From: Rhodococcus koreensis
GTDB lineage: Bacteria > Actinomycetota > Actinomycetes > Mycobacteriales > Mycobacteriaceae
Direction of reading: 5' to 3'
Assembly (NCBI RefSeq): GCF_900105905.1
Contig: NZ_FNSV01000005.1
Span: 7,708,501-7,772,500, forward strand
Length of the DNA stretch: 64,000 nt
Shown: positions 26,907-37,199 of the stretch, one piece after another
Layout of the letters: every line of letters starts with the position of its first letter
Position numbering within the stretch: position 1 is the first letter of the stretch
Translations under genes and position numbers: made by a program
The notes under the pieces: generated by a model
Databases searched by the model: none
What the model was told of the DNA's origin: nothing
The model's input: the letters and a program-made list of their open reading frames with translations, nothing else

Positions 26907-26920
<14 letters not shown>
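26108..26920 (+). CDS. Enoyl-CoA hydratase/isomerase (crotonase) family protein
   Basis: The 270-residue protein shows crotonase oxyanion-hole segments GRGFCAGADLGRL and GAINGVAAGLG and the following helix FAKRGLIAEYG. It may hydrate enoyl-CoA or perform another crotonase reaction; the residue pattern does not settle which. The GTG start overlaps the SDR stop by four bases, and its 3' end overlaps the acyl-CoA dehydrogenase gene by 14 bases. Confidence 0.85.
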
Positions 26921-28157
<1,237 letters not shown>

Positions 28158-28158
28158 C

Positions 28159-28941
28159 ATGGCCGGACTCGACCTCACCGGACGCACCGCGATCGTCACC
28201 GGCGCCTCGCGGGGTATCGGCCTGGCCGTCGCCCGGGCCCTCGCGGCGGCCGGTGCCGACGTGGTGCTCACCTCACGCTCCCAGGAATCGGCCGACGCCG
28301 CCGCGGCGCAGGTCGGGGGCACCGCGATCGGCGTCGCCGCGCACGCCGTCGACGAGGAGGCCGCCCGGCGCTGCGTCGACACCACCGTCGAACGCTTCGG
28401 CAGCCTGGACATCCTGGTCAACAACGCGGGAACGAACCCCGCCTTCGGACCGGTCATCGACCAGGACCACGCACGGTTCGCCAAGACCTTCGACGTGAAC
28501 CTGTGGGCGCCGGTGCTGTGGACCGGCCTCGCCACGAAGGCGTGGATGGGCGAGCACGGCGGCGCCGTGGTCAACACCGCGTCCATCGGTGGCATGGCGT
28601 TCGAGGCGAACATCGGCCTGTACAACGCGTCGAAGGCCGCGCTGATCCACCTCACCAAGCAACTGGCACTGGAACTCTCACCGAACGTGCGGGTCAACGC
28701 CGTCGCTCCCGGTGTGGTGCGGACCAAGCTGGCCGAGGCGCTGTGGAAGGACCACGAGCAGGCCGTGTCGGCGTCCACGGCGCTGGGACGGATCGGCGAA
28801 CCCGAGGACATCGCGTCCGCGGTCGCGTTCCTCGTGTCCGATGCCGCGAGCTGGATCACCGGCGAAACCATGGCGATCGACGGCGGGCAACTGCTCGGCG
28901 ACGCAATCCCGTTCCGGCAGGGGGCTCAGCTCGGTGTCTAG
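28159..28941 (+). CDS. Short-chain dehydrogenase/reductase
   Basis: The 260-residue enzyme has TGASRGIG, NNAG and YNASK, all classical SDR motifs, with an IDGG near the end. It begins one base after the ACAD11-like gene and overlaps the kinase gene if that starts at 28934. Its place between the dehydrogenase and the kinase suggests that it interconverts a keto and a hydroxy acyl-CoA, perhaps forming the hydroxyl that the kinase phosphorylates. Confidence 0.87.
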   Translation: MAGLDLTGRTAIVTGASRGIGLAVARALAAAGADVVLTSRSQESADAAAAQVGGTAIGVAAHAVDEEAARRCVDTTVERFGSLDILVNNAGTNPAFGPVIDQDHARFAKTFDVNLWAPVLWTGLATKAWMGEHGGAVVNTASIGGMAFEANIGLYNASKAALIHLTKQLALELSPNVRVNAVAPGVVRTKLAEALWKDHEQAVSASTALGRIGEPEDIASAVAFLVSDAASWITGETMAIDGGQLLGDAIPFRQGAQLGV

Positions 28942-29968
28942 CGTGGACGTCGTCGGCATCGACAGCGAGGCCGTGAGCCGCTGGATCGGCACGCTCGGCA
29001 TCGACACTGCCGGACCGCTGACCTTCGACCGGATCGGTCTCGGCCAGTCGAACCTCACCTATCTGGTCCAGGACCGGGCGGGTGGCAGATGGGTGCTCCG
29101 GCGCCCACCCTTCGGGCACCTGCTCGCGTCGGCCCACGACGTCGCCCGCGAGGCGCGGATCCTCTCCGCCCTCGAGGACACCGCGGTGCCCACCCCACGG
29201 GTGTTCGGGCTCACCGACGACCCGGACGTCACGGAGGTACCGCTGCTGCTGATGGAGTTCGTCGACGGACAGGTCGTCGATCGCATGTCGATCGCGGAGT
29301 CCCTGACCCCGGAACGTCGCCGGGCGATCGGCCTGTCGCTGCCGCGGACGCTGGCGAAGATCCATGCGGTGGACCTCGAGAGCACCGGTTTGACCGACCT
29401 GGCCAGCCACAAGCCGTACGCGCAGCGTCAGCTCAAGCGGTGGTCGGGTCAGTGGGAGAAGTCGAAGACCCGCGAGCTGCCCGCCCTCGACGACCTGACC
29501 GGACGGCTCACCGACTCGGTGCCGGAGCAGCGGGAACTGACCCTCGTGCACGGCGACTTCCACCTGCGCAACGTCATCACCTCCCACGCGACCGGGGAGG
29601 TGACCGCCGCCCTGGACTGGGAGTTGTGCACGCTGGGCGACCCGCTCGCCGACGTCGGCAGCCTGCTCGCGTACTGGCCGGAGCCGGGTGAGACCACCGG
29701 CGGCGACTTCCCGGCGTCCACCCTCGACGGTTTCCCGGACCGGGTGGAGATCGCCGGGGTGTACCTCGACGAGACCGGACGCGACCCGAAAGCCCTGGCG
29801 TTCTGGCACGTCCTCGGCCTGTGGAAGGTCGCGGTCATCGCGGAGGGCGTCATGCGCCGCGCCCGGGACGAACCGCAGAACAAGGCGGCCGCGGGCACCC
29901 CGACCGTCGAGCGCATCGACGACCTCGTGGCCAAGGCGTGCGACATCGCTGCCCGGGCCGGAATCTGA
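28934..29968 (+). CDS. APH-family phosphotransferase (LvaA / ACAD10-11 kinase-domain-like)
   Basis: The 344-residue protein has the aminoglycoside-phosphotransferase fold: a glycine loop GLGQSNLTY, catalytic HGDFHLRN at 206-213 and the metal-binding LDWELCTLGDPLADVG with Asp228. This last stretch is nearly the ACAD10/11 kinase-domain sequence. LvaA and ACAD10/11 phosphorylate the 4-hydroxyl of acyl-CoAs. Next to an ACAD11-like dehydrogenase, that role is far more likely than antibiotic resistance. The GTG at 28934 overlaps the SDR stop; GTG 28943 is an alternative. Confidence 0.85.
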   Translation: MSSVDVVGIDSEAVSRWIGTLGIDTAGPLTFDRIGLGQSNLTYLVQDRAGGRWVLRRPPFGHLLASAHDVAREARILSALEDTAVPTPRVFGLTDDPDVTEVPLLLMEFVDGQVVDRMSIAESLTPERRRAIGLSLPRTLAKIHAVDLESTGLTDLASHKPYAQRQLKRWSGQWEKSKTRELPALDDLTGRLTDSVPEQRELTLVHGDFHLRNVITSHATGEVTAALDWELCTLGDPLADVGSLLAYWPEPGETTGGDFPASTLDGFPDRVEIAGVYLDETGRDPKALAFWHVLGLWKVAVIAEGVMRRARDEPQNKAAAGTPTVERIDDLVAKACDIAARAGI

Positions 29969-29985
29969 CCGAAGGACTGAGGACG

Positions 29986-31176
29986 ATGAGCACTGACGAA
30001 CAGGCGATCGCACGCGACCTGAGCGGCCGCATCGCGACCCTCCTGGAACAGAACGACCAGTCGGATCCGGCCCGGTTCCTCGGGGCCCGATTCGACGCCG
30101 GCCTCGCATGGGTCCACTTCCCGCCCGGGCGCGGCGGTCTGGGTCTGCCGCAGAGCTTCCAGGCGCAGGTCGACGCCGAACTCGAGGCCGCAGGGGCGCC
30201 CGGCCCGGCGAAGAGCCGCAACGGGATCGGACTGGGCATGGCCGCTCCGACCATCGCCGCGTTCGGCACCGACGAACAGCAGCAGAAGTACCTTCGGCCG
30301 ATCTTCACCGGCGAGCACATCTACTGCCAGCTGTTCAGCGAACCGGGGGCGGGTTCCGACCTCGCCGCCGTCGCGACGCGAGCCGTCCGTGAGGGTGACG
30401 GCTGGACGGTCAACGGGCAGAAGGTGTGGACATCGGGGGCGCAGAACGCGCAGATGGCCATCCTCGTGGCCCGCACGGATCCGTCGGTGCCCAAGCACGC
30501 CGGGCTCACCTACTTCCTGTGCGACATGAGCGATCCCGGAATCGACGTCCGGCCGCTGCGGCAGATCACCGGTGAGGCCGAGTTCAACGAAGTGTTCCTC
30601 ACCGACGTCCACATTCCCGATTCCGATCGGCTCGGCGATGAGGGACAGGGCTGGCGGGTGGCCACCGCGACCCTCAACAACGAACGGGTCGCGATCGGCG
30701 GTTCCGCGGCCGCCCGCGAGAGCGGCATGATCGGACCGGTCGCCCGCGCCTGGCGCGAACAACCCGAGCTCCGCGACCCCGCGATGCACGACGAACTGCT
30801 CCGGCTGTGGGTCGAAGCGGAAGTCGCCCGGCTGACCGGCGAACGGCTGCGGCAGCAACTCGAGGCCGGGCAGCCCGGCCCCGAGGGATCCGGCCTGAAG
30901 CTGGCCTTCGCCCGGCTCGCGCAGACCATCTCGGGTTTCGACATCGAACTCCACGGTGAGGCCGGGCTGCGCTACGACGACTGGAGCATGCGCCGCCCGG
31001 ACAAGGTCGACTTCACCGGCCGCGAACCCGGATACCGGTACCTGCGCGCGAAAGGCAACTCGATCGAGGGCGGCACGTCCGAGATCCTGCGCAACGTCAT
31101 CGCGGAACGCGTCCTCGGCCTCCCGCCGGAGCACCGCGTCGACAAGGACATCGCCTGGAAGGACCTGCCCCGATGA
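29986..31176 (+). CDS. Acyl-CoA dehydrogenase, FadE-type subunit
   Basis: The 396-residue protein carries FSEPGAGSDLA, QKVWTSGA and GNSIEGGTSEILRN, the FAD- and acyl-binding motifs of actinobacterial FadE proteins. NNERVAIGG contains a glutamate at the position used as base in FadE29/ChsE2-like subunits. The following gene encodes a shorter ACAD with an ATGA overlap. Such adjacent pairs in mycolata often form alpha2-beta2 heterotetramers acting on bulky ring- or branched-chain acyl-CoAs. The ATG at 29986 follows TGAGGAC. Confidence 0.88.
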   Translation: MSTDEQAIARDLSGRIATLLEQNDQSDPARFLGARFDAGLAWVHFPPGRGGLGLPQSFQAQVDAELEAAGAPGPAKSRNGIGLGMAAPTIAAFGTDEQQQKYLRPIFTGEHIYCQLFSEPGAGSDLAAVATRAVREGDGWTVNGQKVWTSGAQNAQMAILVARTDPSVPKHAGLTYFLCDMSDPGIDVRPLRQITGEAEFNEVFLTDVHIPDSDRLGDEGQGWRVATATLNNERVAIGGSAAARESGMIGPVARAWREQPELRDPAMHDELLRLWVEAEVARLTGERLRQQLEAGQPGPEGSGLKLAFARLAQTISGFDIELHGEAGLRYDDWSMRRPDKVDFTGREPGYRYLRAKGNSIEGGTSEILRNVIAERVLGLPPEHRVDKDIAWKDLPR

Positions 31177-32273
31177 ACACCGCAGATCTGCTGTACTCCG
31201 ACACGGAAGATGCCCTGCGCGACAGCGTCCGCCGGCTGCTCGCCGACCGCTGCGCGCACGAGCTGGTCGTCGGGGCGTACGACGGGACGCCCGCCGACTT
31301 CTCCGGGGTGTGGAAATCGCTCGCCGTCGAACTCGGCCTGGCCGGCCTGCTCGTCCCCGAGGAACTGGGCGGCGCCGGGGCGAGCGCACGTGAGGCCGCG
31401 GTGGTCATGGAGGAGATCGGGCGCGCCGTCGCACCCGTCCCGTACCTGTCCAGCGCCGTACTCGCGACGGTCGCGCTGCTGAAGGCGGGCGACACCGAGA
31501 CGGTCGGCGCACTCGCCGACGGCACCACCACCGGTGCGCTCACGGTCGGTCTCGCGACCGCACCGGGACTGTTCACCCCGACCGTGCGCCGGGAGGGCGA
31601 CGCTCTGACCGGCACCGTGACCAGTGTCGCGGGCGTCTCGGAGGCCGACATCCTGATCGTGCCGGTCGAGGGTCCGGGGGGACTCGAGCTGCACACGGTG
31701 CCCGCCGGCACCGCCGGTGTCACGGTCACGCCCGTGCTCGCGCTCGACATGACCCGGCCACTGTCGGACGTCGCGTTCGACGCCGCAGCGTCCATCCGCA
31801 TCGACGACGGCAACGCCGCGGCGGCGGTCCGGGAGGCCCTCGTTCTCGGCGCCGCACTGCTCGCCTCCGAGCAACTCGGGCTGGCGCAGTGGTGCTTCGA
31901 GACGACGCTGGCGTACGTCAAGGACCGAACCCAGTTCGGCCGGGCCGTCGGGTCGTTCCAGGCGATCAAGCACCGCCTCGCCGACCTGTGGCTCGAAGTG
32001 ACGTCCGCGGCCGCCGCCGCCCGCTACGCCGCCGACACCGCCGCCCGGGGTGACGCCGACGCCGAGGTCGCGGCCGCCGTCGCGCAGGCGTACTGCAGCG
32101 GGGTCGCGGTCCACGCCGCGGAGGAGTGCGTTCAGTTGCACGGCGGGATCGGCATGACCTGGGAATACCCCGCCCACCTGTATCTGAAGAGGGCGAAAAG
32201 CGACCAGTTGGCATTCGGCACCGCCTACCGTCACCGCGCGCACCTCGCCGGCCTGATCGACCTGCCCGCGTAA
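31173..32273 (+). CDS. Acyl-CoA dehydrogenase, partner subunit
   Basis: The 366-residue protein has VPEELGGAGAS, DRTQFGRAVGSFQAIKH and HGGIGMTWEYPAHLYLKR, as in FadE28/ChsE1-type subunits. The central beta domain is short and divergent. The ATG overlaps the upstream ACAD stop by four bases, which favours equal synthesis of the two as a heteromeric enzyme. The substrate is not known. Confidence 0.87.
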   Translation: MNTADLLYSDTEDALRDSVRRLLADRCAHELVVGAYDGTPADFSGVWKSLAVELGLAGLLVPEELGGAGASAREAAVVMEEIGRAVAPVPYLSSAVLATVALLKAGDTETVGALADGTTTGALTVGLATAPGLFTPTVRREGDALTGTVTSVAGVSEADILIVPVEGPGGLELHTVPAGTAGVTVTPVLALDMTRPLSDVAFDAAASIRIDDGNAAAAVREALVLGAALLASEQLGLAQWCFETTLAYVKDRTQFGRAVGSFQAIKHRLADLWLEVTSAAAAARYAADTAARGDADAEVAAAVAQAYCSGVAVHAAEECVQLHGGIGMTWEYPAHLYLKRAKSDQLAFGTAYRHRAHLAGLIDLPA

Positions 32274-32308
32274 CCCGGGCCCCACCACCGACAGTCAGGA
32301 AGCAATCC

Positions 32309-33292
32309 ATGAAGGCATGGCGTGTCCACGAACTCGGCGAGCCGCGCACCGCGCTGCACCTCGAGGAGGTCCCGGACCCCACGGCAGGCCCGGGGCAGGT
32401 GCTGGTCCGGGTCCTCGCCGCACCGGCGAACTTCCCCGACGTGCTGCTGTGCCGCGGCGAATACCAGATCAAGCCGCCGCTGCCGTTCACGCCCGGAGTC
32501 GAGCTGTGCGGCGAAGTGGTCGCGGTCGGTGACGGCATCACCCGCTTCGCCGCCGGCGACCGGGTGATCGGCAACCCGAACCTGCCCGGCGGCGGATTCG
32601 CGCAGATGGCCGTGATGGACGAGGCCAACACGTTCGCCGCCCCGTCCGCGCTCGACGACGCGGAGGCGTCGGCGTTGAGCATCGGCTACCAGACGAGCTG
32701 GTTCGCACTGCACCGCCGCACCCAGCTGAAGCCGGGGGAGACTCTGCTCGTCCACGCCGCCGCGGGCGGAGTGGGCAGCGCCGCAGTGCAATTGGGCAAG
32801 GCCGCGGGAGCAAAGGTGATCGGCGTCGTCGGTGGCGCCGACAAGGTCGAGTACTGCCGCCGGCTGGGGGCAGATCTGGTGATCGACCGGCACACCGACG
32901 ATTTCGTTCCGCTGGTGAAGGAATTCACCGGCGGACGCGGCGCGGACGTCGTCTACGATCCGGTCGGCGGCGACGCCTACGCGAAGTCCACCAAGTGCAT
33001 CGCGTTCGAGGGCCGGATCCTGATCATCGGTTTCGCCGGCGGCACTATCCCGACACCCGGTCTCAATCACGCCCTGATCAAGAACTACTCGATCATCGGA
33101 CTGCACTGGGGTCTGTACAAGCAGTACAACCAGCAGGCGATCGCCGACTGTCACGAGGAACTGACCCGCCTCGCCGAGTCCGGGGCGATCACGCCGCTCA
33201 TCAGCGAGCGGCTCTCGCTCGCGGACGTGGCCGACGGCATCGGCAGGCTCGGTGACGGCAGCACCGTCGGTCGCCTCGTCTTCCAACCCTGA
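32309..33292 (+). CDS. NADPH:quinone oxidoreductase-family MDR protein
   Basis: The 327-residue zinc-free MDR enzyme has FTPGVELCGEVVAVG and the cofactor motif VHAAAGGVGSAAVQLGKAAG, typical of QOR/Qor-like enone or quinone reductases. It follows the ACAD pair after a 35-base gap with TCAGGA before the ATG. It might reduce an enoyl-CoA or a free enone. The stop codon lies within a 16-base sequence that is repeated in tandem. Confidence 0.85.
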   Translation: MKAWRVHELGEPRTALHLEEVPDPTAGPGQVLVRVLAAPANFPDVLLCRGEYQIKPPLPFTPGVELCGEVVAVGDGITRFAAGDRVIGNPNLPGGGFAQMAVMDEANTFAAPSALDDAEASALSIGYQTSWFALHRRTQLKPGETLLVHAAAGGVGSAAVQLGKAAGAKVIGVVGGADKVEYCRRLGADLVIDRHTDDFVPLVKEFTGGRGADVVYDPVGGDAYAKSTKCIAFEGRILIIGFAGGTIPTPGLNHALIKNYSIIGLHWGLYKQYNQQAIADCHEELTRLAESGAITPLISERLSLADVADGIGRLGDGSTVGRLVFQP

Positions 33293-33310
33293 AGTCTTCC
33301 AACCCTGAAG
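33279..33310 (+). repeat. Exact 16-base tandem duplication at the end of the oxidoreductase gene
   Basis: The unit TCTTCCAACCCTGAAG occurs twice without a gap (33279-33294 and 33295-33310). The first copy contains the gene's last codons and stop; the second supplies the spacer and part of the ribosome site of the next SDR gene. Confidence 0.95.
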
Positions 33311-33319
33311 GGAACGCAC

Positions 33320-34108
33320 ATGGACGTAGGTTCGCTGTTCGACGTCGCAGGCAAGACCGTGGTGGTCACCGGAGGTTCGCGGGGTATCGGCCGGATGATC
33401 GCGCAGGGATTCGTCGAGGCCGGGGCGACCGTGGTCATCTCCGCCCGCAAGGCCGAGGCGTGCGAGAAGGCCGCGGCCGAACTGTCCGCCGCCGGGCCGG
33501 GGACGTGCCACGCGCACCCCGCCGACCTGTCCACCGAGGAGGGGATCGAGGGACTCGTCGCACGGGTCGCCGAGGTGTCGCCCCGGCTGGACGTCCTGGT
33601 GAACAACGCCGGCGCGACGTGGGGTGCGCCGGTCGACGAGTTCCCCGCCGCCGGGTTCGACAAGATCTTCGACATCAACGTCAAGGGCGTGTTCCTGCTC
33701 ACCCAGGCGTTGCTGCCGAGTCTGCGGGCCGCGGCGACGGACGAAAACCCCGCCCGGGTGATCAACATCGGGTCGATCGACGGACTCGTGGTGTCGGGTA
33801 CCGAGAACTTCTCGTACGGGGCGAGCAAGGCCGCGGTCCACATGCTCACCCGCAAGCTCGCCGCGGCGCTGGCCGTCGAGCGGATCACCGTCAATGCCAT
33901 TGCGCCGGGTCCGTTTCCGAGCAAGATGATGGCGTTCATCCTCGACGACCCGGAGCGGAAGGAGGCGGTCGAGGGATCGGTGCCGCTCGGCCGGGTCGGA
34001 ACACCGGAAGACGTCGCCGGCACCGCGATCTTCCTCTCTTCGCGCGCCGGGGCCTACCTCACCGGCACCGTCGTCCCCGTCGACGGCGGGATCTCGGGAA
34101 CACGCTGA
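33320..34108 (+). CDS. Short-chain dehydrogenase/reductase (RhlG/3-oxoacyl reductase-like)
   Basis: This 262-residue classical SDR has TGGSRGIG, NNAG and YGASK and ends VPVDGGISGTR. The GTFIP-like segment APGPFPSKMM resembles RhlG-type 3-oxoacyl reductases. It follows the oxidoreductase gene, and its AAGGGAAC ribosome site comes from the tandem duplication. It probably handles a 3-hydroxy/3-oxo acyl-CoA step. Confidence 0.85.
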   Translation: MDVGSLFDVAGKTVVVTGGSRGIGRMIAQGFVEAGATVVISARKAEACEKAAAELSAAGPGTCHAHPADLSTEEGIEGLVARVAEVSPRLDVLVNNAGATWGAPVDEFPAAGFDKIFDINVKGVFLLTQALLPSLRAAATDENPARVINIGSIDGLVVSGTENFSYGASKAAVHMLTRKLAAALAVERITVNAIAPGPFPSKMMAFILDDPERKEAVEGSVPLGRVGTPEDVAGTAIFLSSRAGAYLTGTVVPVDGGISGTR

Positions 34109-34161
34109 AGCAGCACGTCACACAGTCGGACACGGAACGAGCGAGAGGCGGCACGGCGACG

Positions 34162-35820
34162 ATGAGCTGGTACGACGACAGGCCCTGGATGAACCGGTAC
34201 GACGAGAACACGCGTTCCGTGGGGGAGATCCCCGCCCGGACAGCGCTCGACATGTTCTCGGCCGCGGTCGAGTCCGCCCCGGACGGGCCCGCCGTCCGGT
34301 ACCTCGGCGGTACCCTGAGCTACCGCGAGGTCGACGAACTCAGCGACGGTGTGGCCGCATACCTCGCGGAGAACGGATTCGGGAACGGCGACCGGCTCGC
34401 GATCTACCTGCAGAACGTCCCGCAGTTCGTGCTGGCGTTGATCGGCACGTGGAAGGCCGGCGGGGTCGTCGTCCCGCTGAACCCGATGTACCGGGACGAG
34501 CTCGCCCACATCCTCACCGACGCCGGAGTCACCGCGATCGTGTGCAGCGAGAACGCGTGGGCCGATCGGGTGGGGGAGCGGGCGTCCGCCGACGGCGTGC
34601 GGATCGCGCTGACCGCCAGTGAACTCGACATCCAGACGTCCGGCGACCCACGGGTGTTCGGGGGAGTGACCCGGGCGCGCGCCGAGGGCGTGCCGGACCT
34701 GCTCGAGGTGGCCCGGGCGCGCGCGGGGGCAGACGTACCCGATCCCGGTCTGGTCCCGGACGACATCGCGCTCGTGTCCTACACGTCCGGAACGAGTGGA
34801 GTCCCCAAGGGAGCGACCAACACCCACCGGAATCTCACCGTCAACAGTTCGATCCTGCGCCTGTACGAGAGCAAGCCCGCCGGTTCGCCGATCTTCGCGC
34901 TGGCGCCGCTGTTCCACATCACGGGCATGGTGTGCCAGTTGCTCACCGCGATCGACCTGGCGTCGCCGCTGATCCTCGCGTACCGGTTCGACGCAGGGGT
35001 CCTGCTCGACGCCCTCGAGCGGGAGCGGCCGGTGTTCATGGTCGGCCCGTCCACCGCCTACATGGCGCTGATGGCCCACCCCGACTTCTCCGGTGAGCGC
35101 TTCGCCTCGCTGGAGGCCGTGATGTCCGGTGGCGCCCCGCTGCCGCCCGCCATCGTCGAACGGTTCCGGGAGCTGACCGGAAAGTACATCCGCAACGGCT
35201 ACGGGCTCACCGAGACCAGCGCGCCGTGCGTCGTCGTCCCGCCGAACCTGGAGGCGCCGGTCGATCCGTCGTCCGGCACGCTGGCGATCGGCCTGCCGCT
35301 GCCCTCCGCCGTGATCCGGATCGTCGGGGAGGACGGCGCCGACCTCGACCCACTCGAAGTCGGGGAGATCGCCGTCGACGGACCCATGGTCGTGCCCGCG
35401 TACTGGAACAAGCCGGACGCCACGGCGCAGTCGCTGCCCGGCGGCCGGTTGCTCACCGGCGACGTGGGATTCATGGATGCCCAGGGCTGGGTGTACGTCG
35501 TCGATCGCAAGAAGGACATGATCAACGCGTCCGGTTTCAAGGTCTGGCCGCGTGAGGTCGAGGACGTCCTCTACCGGCATCCCGCCGTCCGGGAGGCGGC
35601 CGTCGTCGGCGAACCGGACAGCTACCGCGGCGAGACCGTCGCAGCGTTCGTCAGCCTCCGCCCCGGGCAGACGGTCGAGACGGACGACCTCGTCGAGTAC
35701 TGCCGGGAGCGGCTGGCGAGCTACAAGGCCCCGAGGCGCGTCGAAATCGTCGACGAACTACCCAAGACGGCCAGCGGAAAGATCCTCCGGCGCGAAATGC
35801 GCCGCAGCGCCCCGGCCTGA
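34162..35820 (+). CDS. Acyl-CoA synthetase (AMP-forming), class I
   Basis: The 552-residue ANL enzyme has SYTSGTSGVPKGA, GYGLTETSAP, TGDVGFMDAQG, RKKDMINASGFKVWPREVE and KTASGKILRR. It forms an acyl-adenylate and then the CoA thioester. It is the last gene of the right-going cluster, 53 bases after the SDR, with GAGAGG somewhat far from the ATG. It converges with the AlaDH/PNT-family gene across 10 bases with no hairpin. It is a different subfamily from the ligase at 23088, so the two probably activate different acids. Confidence 0.88.
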   Translation: MSWYDDRPWMNRYDENTRSVGEIPARTALDMFSAAVESAPDGPAVRYLGGTLSYREVDELSDGVAAYLAENGFGNGDRLAIYLQNVPQFVLALIGTWKAGGVVVPLNPMYRDELAHILTDAGVTAIVCSENAWADRVGERASADGVRIALTASELDIQTSGDPRVFGGVTRARAEGVPDLLEVARARAGADVPDPGLVPDDIALVSYTSGTSGVPKGATNTHRNLTVNSSILRLYESKPAGSPIFALAPLFHITGMVCQLLTAIDLASPLILAYRFDAGVLLDALERERPVFMVGPSTAYMALMAHPDFSGERFASLEAVMSGGAPLPPAIVERFRELTGKYIRNGYGLTETSAPCVVVPPNLEAPVDPSSGTLAIGLPLPSAVIRIVGEDGADLDPLEVGEIAVDGPMVVPAYWNKPDATAQSLPGGRLLTGDVGFMDAQGWVYVVDRKKDMINASGFKVWPREVEDVLYRHPAVREAAVVGEPDSYRGETVAAFVSLRPGQTVETDDLVEYCRERLASYKAPRRVEIVDELPKTASGKILRREMRRSAPA

Positions 35821-35830
35821 GCCCGGTCGA

Positions 35831-36991
35831 TCAGGCGACGACAGGGTGCGGGTACTCCGCCGCGCGGTGCTGGAACGACAGGATCCTGGGGTTCTGCACC
35901 ACTCCGTCGCGGATCTCGACGGCCCGCAGGATGGTGTCGCTGCGGTCCCAGGCGGCGGGTCCGTCGAGGACCGTCCCCAGGTGGGGGAGCAAGGCCTCGC
36001 TGATCTCCCAGGTCGCCGAATTCCACAGGTGGGACGGGCTGTGATCGACCGCGTAGTAGCGGACGTTCTCACCGATCATGAACGTCGGATCGGCGAACGA
36101 CGTGGGCCGGGCCCAGCTGAAGCCCATTCCCTCGTCGCAGGACACATCGACGACCAGGCTGCCGGGCAGGAGGGTCTCGACGTCCGAGTCGATCAGGAAC
36201 GTCAGCGGCGACTCCGTGTCCTGCAGGACGCAGTTGACGATGATGTCGTGCCGGGCGAGGAACCCGGCGAGCGGCATCCGGCCCTCGTCCGTGGTGACGT
36301 GACTGCGGCGCGGATCGGCGTCGTCGTGATCGAACTGCACGATCTCCGCGGAGTGGATCGGCGAGCTCACGGCGGTGACCCCGCGCTGGGTGACGACGTG
36401 GACGTCGTGGATGCCCAGGGCGTTCAGTGCGGTCACGGCGCCGCGGGCGGTCGCACCGAAGCCGAGTACCACCGCGCGGAGGCGGCGACCGTAGTCGCCG
36501 GTCGAACCCGCGATCGACAGCGCGTGCAACACCGAGCTGTATCCGGCGAGTTCGTTGTTCTTGTGGAAGACATGGAGCTGGAACGACCCCTCGGCGCTCC
36601 AGTGGTTCATGGCCTCGAACGCGATCAACGTGAGGTGACGATCGACGGCCACCTGGGTGAGCTCGGTGTCCTGGACGCAGTGCGGCCACCCCCACAGGAT
36701 CTGGCCGTCACGCAGGTCCGCCAGATCCTTCGCGAGAGGTTTGGGCAGCAGGAGGACGTCGGAGTGCTCGATCAGCTGCTCCCGGGTGCGCAGTCCTCCC
36801 ACCGACGGGGCCAGCTGCTCGTCGGACACGCCGAAGGGTTCGCCGTAGCCGTACTCGAGATGGATGCGCCCGCGGAGGTCGGCGTCGATCCGGTCGAAGT
36901 GGAGCGGATGGATCGGGAGCCGGCGTTCGTCGGTCTTACTCGAACGCGCGACGACGCCGAGGGTGAGTGGATGAGAGCGGTGTTGCTGCAC
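35831..36991 (-). CDS. AlaDH/PNT-family dehydrogenase, N5-(carboxyethyl)ornithine synthase-like
   Basis: The 386-residue product opens with LGVVARSSKTDERRLPIHP, the N-terminal pattern of alanine dehydrogenase / PNT / saccharopine-dehydrogenase relatives, and has a central Rossmann segment VVLGFGATARGAV. The C-terminal part contains DVSCDEGMGFSW. It best recalls N5-(carboxyethyl)ornithine synthase, a reductive aminase, more than true alanine dehydrogenase. The GTG at 36991 has AAGGGA upstream; the frame runs back to 37279 through tRNA-Arg, which cannot be coding. It stands alone, so its pathway is unclear. Confidence 0.65.
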   Translation of the reverse strand: MQQHRSHPLTLGVVARSSKTDERRLPIHPLHFDRIDADLRGRIHLEYGYGEPFGVSDEQLAPSVGGLRTREQLIEHSDVLLLPKPLAKDLADLRDGQILWGWPHCVQDTELTQVAVDRHLTLIAFEAMNHWSAEGSFQLHVFHKNNELAGYSSVLHALSIAGSTGDYGRRLRAVVLGFGATARGAVTALNALGIHDVHVVTQRGVTAVSSPIHSAEIVQFDHDDADPRRSHVTTDEGRMPLAGFLARHDIIVNCVLQDTESPLTFLIDSDVETLLPGSLVVDVSCDEGMGFSWARPTSFADPTFMIGENVRYYAVDHSPSHLWNSATWEISEALLPHLGTVLDGPAAWDRSDTILRAVEIRDGVVQNPRILSFQHRAAEYPHPVVA

Positions 36992-37161
36992 AGGGGTGTC
37001 CCTTGGTCGACACTGCCGGAGAGAGTCTTCGGCAGAGAGTTGTTGCCGCGGAACCTGCAATGGAGGAGGCCAGCGTTCGATCGATGTGCGCGGCATCTGC
37101 CGGCGCGGCTGCAGCTCTCGACAAGGCCCGAGAAGACACTCGGGGAAGACTGGTAGCACCA

Positions 37162-37198
37162 GAGAAAACTGCGCCGCGGCAATGCGGCGCATTTTCTC
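37162..37198 (-). terminator. Terminator of tRNA-Arg
   Basis: In the leftward transcript, TGCGCCGC-ATTGCC-GCGGCGCA forms an 8-bp stem followed by a GTTTTCTC tract. Outer AGAAAA/TTTTCT arms extend the pairing. It starts two bases after the tRNA's CCA. Confidence 0.75.
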
Positions 37199-37199
37199 G

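Noticed and set aside
28934..29968. Aminoglycoside resistance gene
   Set aside because: The APH fold is present, but the DWELCTLGDPLADVG motif and the ACAD11-like neighbour indicate an acyl-CoA kinase.
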